The notes beneath the pieces are model-generated. The model saw nothing but the letters and a program-made list of their open reading frames with translations. It was not told where the DNA came from and ran no database searches. A stretch of DNA of 64,000 nt, taken from assembly GCA_947034885.2 (NCBI GenBank), contig OX344756.2, forward strand, positions 11,962,098 to 12,026,097, in the 5' to 3' direction. This stretch comes from Thuidium tamariscinum (Eukaryota > Streptophyta > Bryopsida > Hypnales > Thuidiaceae). This document shows, in pieces, positions 58,873-64,000 of this stretch; within the stretch, counting starts at the first letter, position 1; the number at the start of each line of letters is the position of its first letter. The position numbers and the translations under genes are program-made.

Positions 58873-59208
58873 CTATAGAGTTTACTACCTCATTGTAGGG
58901 AGTAAGGCAAGATATACATTCTTTCTTAAGAAAATCCTCAAACTTTTTAAGAAGTTTCATAGGAATATCAATACTATCCGTAAAAATAGTCACACTAGGA
59001 TGATTGCAAGAAACACTTAATGTTTTTGTCTCAAAATGTCCATAGAGTTTACTACCTCATTGAAGGGAGTAAGGCAAGATATACATTCTTTCTTAAGAAA
59101 ATCCTCAAACTTTTTAAGAAGTTTCATAGGAATATCAATACTATCCGTAGAAATAGTCACACTAGGATGATTGCAAGAAACACTTAATGTTTTTGTCTCA
59201 AAATGTCC
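58873..59208. repeat. 167-bp tandem duplication including an R3 left end
   Basis: The segment with ATAGAGTTTACTACCTCATT and ending ACTTAATGTTTTTGTCTCAA occurs twice in direct order, 167 bp apart (58881 and 59048), with only a few substitutions. It spans host flank plus the first bases of an R3 element, so it arose after that insertion and is recent. Confidence 0.85.
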
Positions 59209-59889
59209 TAAGAAGTACAGTACTCTGACTTTGAAATTAAATTTTTTTTAATCAAATAAAATATGGATAATTTATAAAGCACTCAAAATAGTTTGTAGGT
59301 GAAATTTTTAATCTAGAAAAATTTATCTCTAAAAGTTATGCTCTCTCAAACAATGATGAAAAATGGAAAAAAAAATAGTTTAGAATTTGATCTTTACAAA
59401 ATAGTAAGAAAATTTTAAGAGATAAACTAAAATATTAATTTTTTCTAATTAGAGGGTGCTTCTTCTTACCCATTTTCATCTTTAAGAAAAATATTTTGTG
59501 TTCTCTACAAGTGTACCTTGGTAGTGCACTTTGAGTACATGAGGAAGGTGGATACTTTAATATTATTAGAGAATCTCTTCACAAGCTTTTGTAACTACAA
59601 TAGAAGTCTTTGTATTTCAATTTTCACCTCCAAATTTTCAATTTAAGGTAGGAAATAGTACTAGTAATCGTCAAAATGGCTTAAGTGGACATCCAAGTTG
59701 GGGGCAATTTAAAAATAGTAAAATATTTTTTTAATTTCAAAAAATTACAAAATGTGTAAAACTATTGTATGTACCTTTATTTTGAATTTCATAGACAATG
59801 GACATACTATGCAAAAGTTATGAGCAAAAAATCACATGTCTATGGCTTAGGAGACACCCAAATAGGACAAGTGTTTCTTGCAATGACCA
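59165..59889. mobile_element. R3 family TIR element, copy d
   Basis: About 725 bp with ends GGATGATTGCAAGAAACACT and AGTGTTTCTTGCAATGACC and flanking ACTA on both sides (59161-59164 and 59890-59893). One terminal G appears to be lost or mutated on the left and a base altered on the right. The left end is repeated upstream by the 167-bp duplication. Confidence 0.75.
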
Positions 59890-59893
59890 ACTA

Positions 59894-62800
59894 ACATCCA
59901 TTTCTCTATGCAAGGCTAGAGCTCTAGTTTGAGGAGTTCTTTTTACAACAATTGGTTTTAAGGCTAGTTTTTTTATAGTTGGTTTTTTTCTTGGCTTCTA
60001 CTTTGAAGCATGGCTTGCCTTTGATTTCCAAGCACTAGAGTTTTTTTTTTTTCTTTTGCTTGGAAGTAGAAGCTTCCTTCACATTTACTGCATCAACAAT
60101 TTGTGGTGGGTCTATTAGGGGAATCTACAACTCTTAGATTTGTATAGACATTTTGCCTTCTTGGGCAAATTGGCCTTTAAAAATTCGTAACGTGGGTGGT
60201 GCTACCTTTGGAATTTGCAAAAGACAATAAACTTATGAGAACTTAGAGAACCAAAATGAAGACTACATTAGGAAAAACATCAAAATTATAGAGGATTCAA
60301 TATATTGAACAAAAATACACACCTCTATTAGTAACCTTGCCTTACAAAGTTGAAAAATTGAATCACCTTAGAATGAAAATGGACTTGGTCTTGCAAACAA
60401 TACCAAAACCAAAGGCAAGCGGGACAAAGGCAAAAAAGAAGAGTAGAATAACAAATTGTGTACAAGTATTGTATCTAATGCACTTGACATTTGACAAGTG
60501 AAGGGCAATGATAGACCCAATGTAGACTAACGACAACATTGATGTAGTAAACTTCTAAACCTTGGACAATACAGAATGTGTGAAATGTGGACGGCAACCT
60601 CAAAAATGCTTGAAATTTAGAATAGTCTAACAATTATAAACACAATATTAGATAAGGCAATCACTTATTAGGGTAGCTTCATCTCATTAGTGATGTGAAA
60701 GATAAAAGTATCACTAACCTTAAAAGTATCACATAGATGGGAGCAATGCCAATCTCCATAAGACTAGATGACTAAGAGTATATAAACTTGAACAGCTATT
60801 CATGAGCGCCTCTAACTCAACATCATAGACAATTGAAATTAGGAGGTTGCACCAATGTAGATGATGACAAAGTGCCAAAACCTATCAATAGGCCATCAAC
60901 ACCTACCAAACTCTAAGCAAATGGTGATACACCAATGGCTAGAAACCATGGTCTCTTTTTTGAAACTCTGAATCAACATCCCACAAATTTCATCTTTTCT
61001 GAGTATTTTTCTTACATGCATTGATAGTGGAGGAGAGGGACTTTGGGTTTTTTTTCCATCATCTTTGGCAATTGTTTGCCAAAGCTTGGGGAGGTGTCAC
61101 ACTAGAATTGTGTGCCTCTTTTTGGTACATTGTGCTATTCAATTGCATAAATTTTGCTAAAAATTAGCAAAATGCTTCAAAAGTAAATTTTGTGTTTAGA
61201 TGACATCACAAAATTGCATGTTTATATACTATATTTTTCTACTCTAAACATTTTATTTTTTTGACATAAATGAACAAATCAAAATTAAAAATAAAAGTAA
61301 TATGATGACCAGTGAAATGATCTAAATTTGTATAAATTTAATGCATCAAATTGATTCTTTTTTTAGTAGCATTGAATCTTCTCACAGTCAATATAAAAAG
61401 TAAGATGAAATACTTGATTACATAGTATTCCAAAAAAAACTATTGTTAAAGTCACTACACCTAAATTTGTCCCGTTTCTAAACCCCCCCCCTACATATTT
61501 TTGCCTATTAAAATGTATTTCATCCACTATTTGTGATAGTTTAAGGTGTCTTAGAAACACCTATTTTTAGTACTTTAAAAATTCATAGTTGCTTATACAA
61601 TGTCCAAAAAATGCATTTTAAGAAAATCTAGAATCCCCTTCTGACTACCAATAAGATCTTTAAAGAATTCAATATAATAATGGAAACTATGATGGATTGT
61701 TTGTTTTGACACTTTTGGGTGTAATCACCTTAACCCCTAAAGCCTTGAACAACGTTTCTTGAGATTATAAATTTTTTGGGTAGCTCACTACGGATGGAGT
61801 TTTTAATTTTTTCTTTGAAATTTTGATACAATGTGTGCCCAAAGAGTAGCTTTAAGGCCCGACAATTTTCATAACTTTTGACTTCACAGTTAAAAAGTTA
61901 TGGCAGGATATGTTGTTTTCTTTACTCGGCGGGCAGCCCGGGCAGCTGAAAAAACTTCTTCAAAAAAACTATTTTTTAAAAAGTGAAATTTCAAATTGGT
62001 TCTTTAGGTTCATACAGACATGTGAAGCTTTGAATCAATCCATTCTGATCAATGAGTCAAAAGTTATGAAGATTTTGAGTTTGGGGTAGTTTGCTGCCAG
62101 TTACAGAATCTCTACCGTACAAAAAAAGTTTGAAATTCTGCATTTAATTCAATTTTTCATATTTTTGGAAAAAAATAAAAACAAAAGGTGTAGATTGTTT
62201 ATTACAACATTTTAACCGTTGGGATTGAAATTTTTCAATTCCATGAATAAAATGTTCACAATTTAGTATTTTGGTTCATTTTTTACTTCTTTCTACTTAC
62301 TTATTTTTTCCTATATGTTGTACAATTCCAAATGGTTTGAAATTTTTTGAGAATGTAGCCAACTTGCATTGAAGTATGAATTCAAAGAGTAACCACCATT
62401 TTGAATTTTTTTCACACAAATGTGACCTTGTGAAGTGCAGCTGCCCGGATTTTCGCAGGGATAAAAAAACAATTTTTGTCAATTCAAATGCTTATATCTT
62501 GCAATCTACACGGTGGAAATTTCTGAAATTTTTTTCACATATTTACAAACCACCTTACTACAAGATCCTATGATTACATGACTCAAAAATGTGTTTTAAA
62601 AAAAAAATTGCACTTGTATTAGAAATGGCAGTTTTGGAGCATTTTTGGTGAAAACATAGTCAAAAACCTTTCTGTCATTAGTCAGATAGTAACTCTTTTT
62701 GTCATTAGTCACATAGACAAAAACCTTTTTGTCATTAGTTAGATAGTAATTACAATAGCCAATTCAATTATATTAAGTAATAATCAATTTTTTTTTTAGT

Positions 62801-63060
62801 TTTTGAGAAAGTGCCAAAACCGTGATTTCTTAAAATTTAGTGAAGTATTGTATTTCTACATTCATCCATCTATTAGACAAAAAAATCACTTCTCAATCAT
62901 ATTCATATATTTTCATCCAAATTTAGCAATTTCATCCTTATTTATTATAGGAATGGAAAAAATACTTTTATTTGGGAAAGGTAGATATTTATTTTGAAAT
63001 GGAGCAATCTGGTCCTGTGATGCTAAGAAAAAGATTGGTACTAAGGGAAGAGGCTCGATA
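59894..63060. other. AT-rich sequence with minor repeats
   Basis: No gene is supported. Minor items are an R1-like lone right end (GTGGGTGGTGCTACCT, about 60195-60212) without a matching left end, a C9 run near 61482, and an inverted pair CCCGGGCAGCTG (61937) / CAGCTGCCCGG (62439) about 500 bp apart. A short tandem array is listed separately. Confidence 0.45.
62665..62755. repeat. Short tandem array around TTTTTGTCATTAGTCA
   Basis: Three copies of a TTTTTGTCATTAGTCAGATAG-like unit at spacings of about 33 and 39 bp. Confidence 0.6.
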
Positions 63061-63064
63061 ACCG

Positions 63065-64000
63065 CCAAATGACAAAGAGGACAAAAAGTGTCCCCACAGA
63101 GTTTCAAGTCCAATTCAAAGTGCCATAACTTTTGCATACAAGGTCCAAATTCAATGAAACTTCTTGGAAAAGTTGCACAATCTTTTTTAGTTTGTGTGGT
63201 AAAATTTTCAAATCAATCCAAATTATAGTGAAATTTTGGTGGCCAATCGAACTTTACAGCTCAATTTGATTTCACCAAACTGCATTTTAGGGCTGCAACT
63301 TCGGGGGCTTGTATCTACTTCATCTAATGTTTGTTTTCAGTAAAATTTGATGGGTTTTGTTCCTCTTGAAGTCTACTTATTATGATAAAACTTTCATATC
63401 AATCCAAGTTGTTTTGAATGTTTTGGAGCGATTCAAAGTTCAACATCTTGGCATTTTGAAACTATAGTGAACTTTGAGGGCTTATATCTTTTTTATAAAG
63501 AGTCAATTTTTTTTTTAAAATCCCAGGAAAGTTGCACATACTAGTCTAGTATGTGTGACTAAAATTTCATGTCAATCCAAGAAGAAATGAATGACTAAAG
63601 AGCATTTTAGTAGAAGGACGTTCAAGCTTAGATGTGTTTTTTTCCAACTTTTCTTGCTATTTTTTGACATTTTAAAACGGTTTTGTAGACACAATGAGTC
63701 AATTGAGTGAAATTTTTTTCCATAGTTTTGTTTTCATACTGTTTTGAAATCACTTCATTGTGTAAAGCTTTTTCCTTTGAGTAGGTTTAGAAACCAAATT
63801 TCACCTTCAAATGTGTTTTTTGGAAAATTTCAGCATTCATTTTCAACACTAAAACACTATATTCTTGCAATCTATACAGTCAAATGACTCCAAATTTGAT
63901 ACACATCATCTACAACATGTTTTCTAAAAGATTGTATGGTTAAGATCTCTATAACTTAGTGACATTTAGATCTACAACACTTCAAAAGGAAAGATGTTTT
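63065..64000 (+). repeat. R2 dispersed repeat block, copy f (runs off the window)
   Basis: Starts with GAGGACAAAAAGTGTCCCCA and follows the R2 order to the window end. The inner period is clearest here: ATCAATCCAA-type words after TAAAATTT occur near 63213, 63397 and 63570, about 170-185 bp apart, each followed by a GGCTTATATCT-like or similar stretch. Confidence 0.7.

Noticed and set aside
1-64000. tRNA, rRNA, riboswitch or prokaryotic-style operons
   Set aside because: No cloverleaf, rRNA core motif or operon-like packing was recognised; all credible genes are intron-containing.

Overview
The window looks like a gene-poor stretch of a land-plant or close streptophyte nuclear genome. The background is AT-rich, genes have many spliced exons, exons are clearly richer in GC than the space between them, and plant-type TTTAGGG runs occur. 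The proteins also point to plants: a malectin-domain kinesin-14, a CLB1/SYT7-type synaptotagmin and a GGCT2-type glutathione cyclotransferase. A bryophyte- or lycophyte-grade plant would fit, but I cannot name the species from sequence alone.

Four gene loci can be read exon by exon. (1) 8449-15079, minus: a 17-exon kinesin-14 with an N-terminal malectin domain, 1481 codons, every junction in phase. (2) 23687 to about 27880, minus: a small ADD-finger (ATRX/DNMT3-type) gene whose five recognisable exons join in phase; its 5' start is unresolved. A direct duplicate at 30490-35463 is a pseudogene. (3) 41763-45929, plus: an 11-exon synaptotagmin-like gene, 505 residues. (4) 50579-53043, minus: an 8-exon gamma-glutamylcyclotransferase, 217 residues. 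A broken coding trace of unknown family lies at 1890-2943 and the 3' end of a LINE at about 17330-18100. The intact genes are not functionally linked in any way I can see.

Most of the rest is repeats, mainly non-coding terminal-inverted-repeat (TIR) elements. Family R1 starts AGGTAG, ends CTACCT and sits in TA targets (six copies). Family R3 starts GGGTSATTGCAAGAAACAC and has 4-bp target duplications (four clear copies plus two decayed). R7 is flanked by TTA. One 606-bp element lies just upstream of the kinesin gene. Family R2 is not TIR-like: it consists of dispersed ~0.5-0.9 kb blocks with a faint inner period of about 165-190 bp, in both orientations. R5 and R6 are shorter dispersed repeats.

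The main large-scale event is a direct duplication of about 6 kb (copy A about 21890-28060, copy B about 29750-35760) carrying the ADD gene. Copy A holds two R1 insertions and a small inverted-repeat insertion that are missing at the matching sites in copy B. Copy B holds a 390-bp GC-rich insert that A lacks. Other notable structures are a 71-nt nearly perfect palindrome at 47837-47907, a 20-bp tandem array at 4.0-4.4 kb, and tandem duplications upstream of two of the genes. I saw no rRNA, tRNA or CRISPR array.
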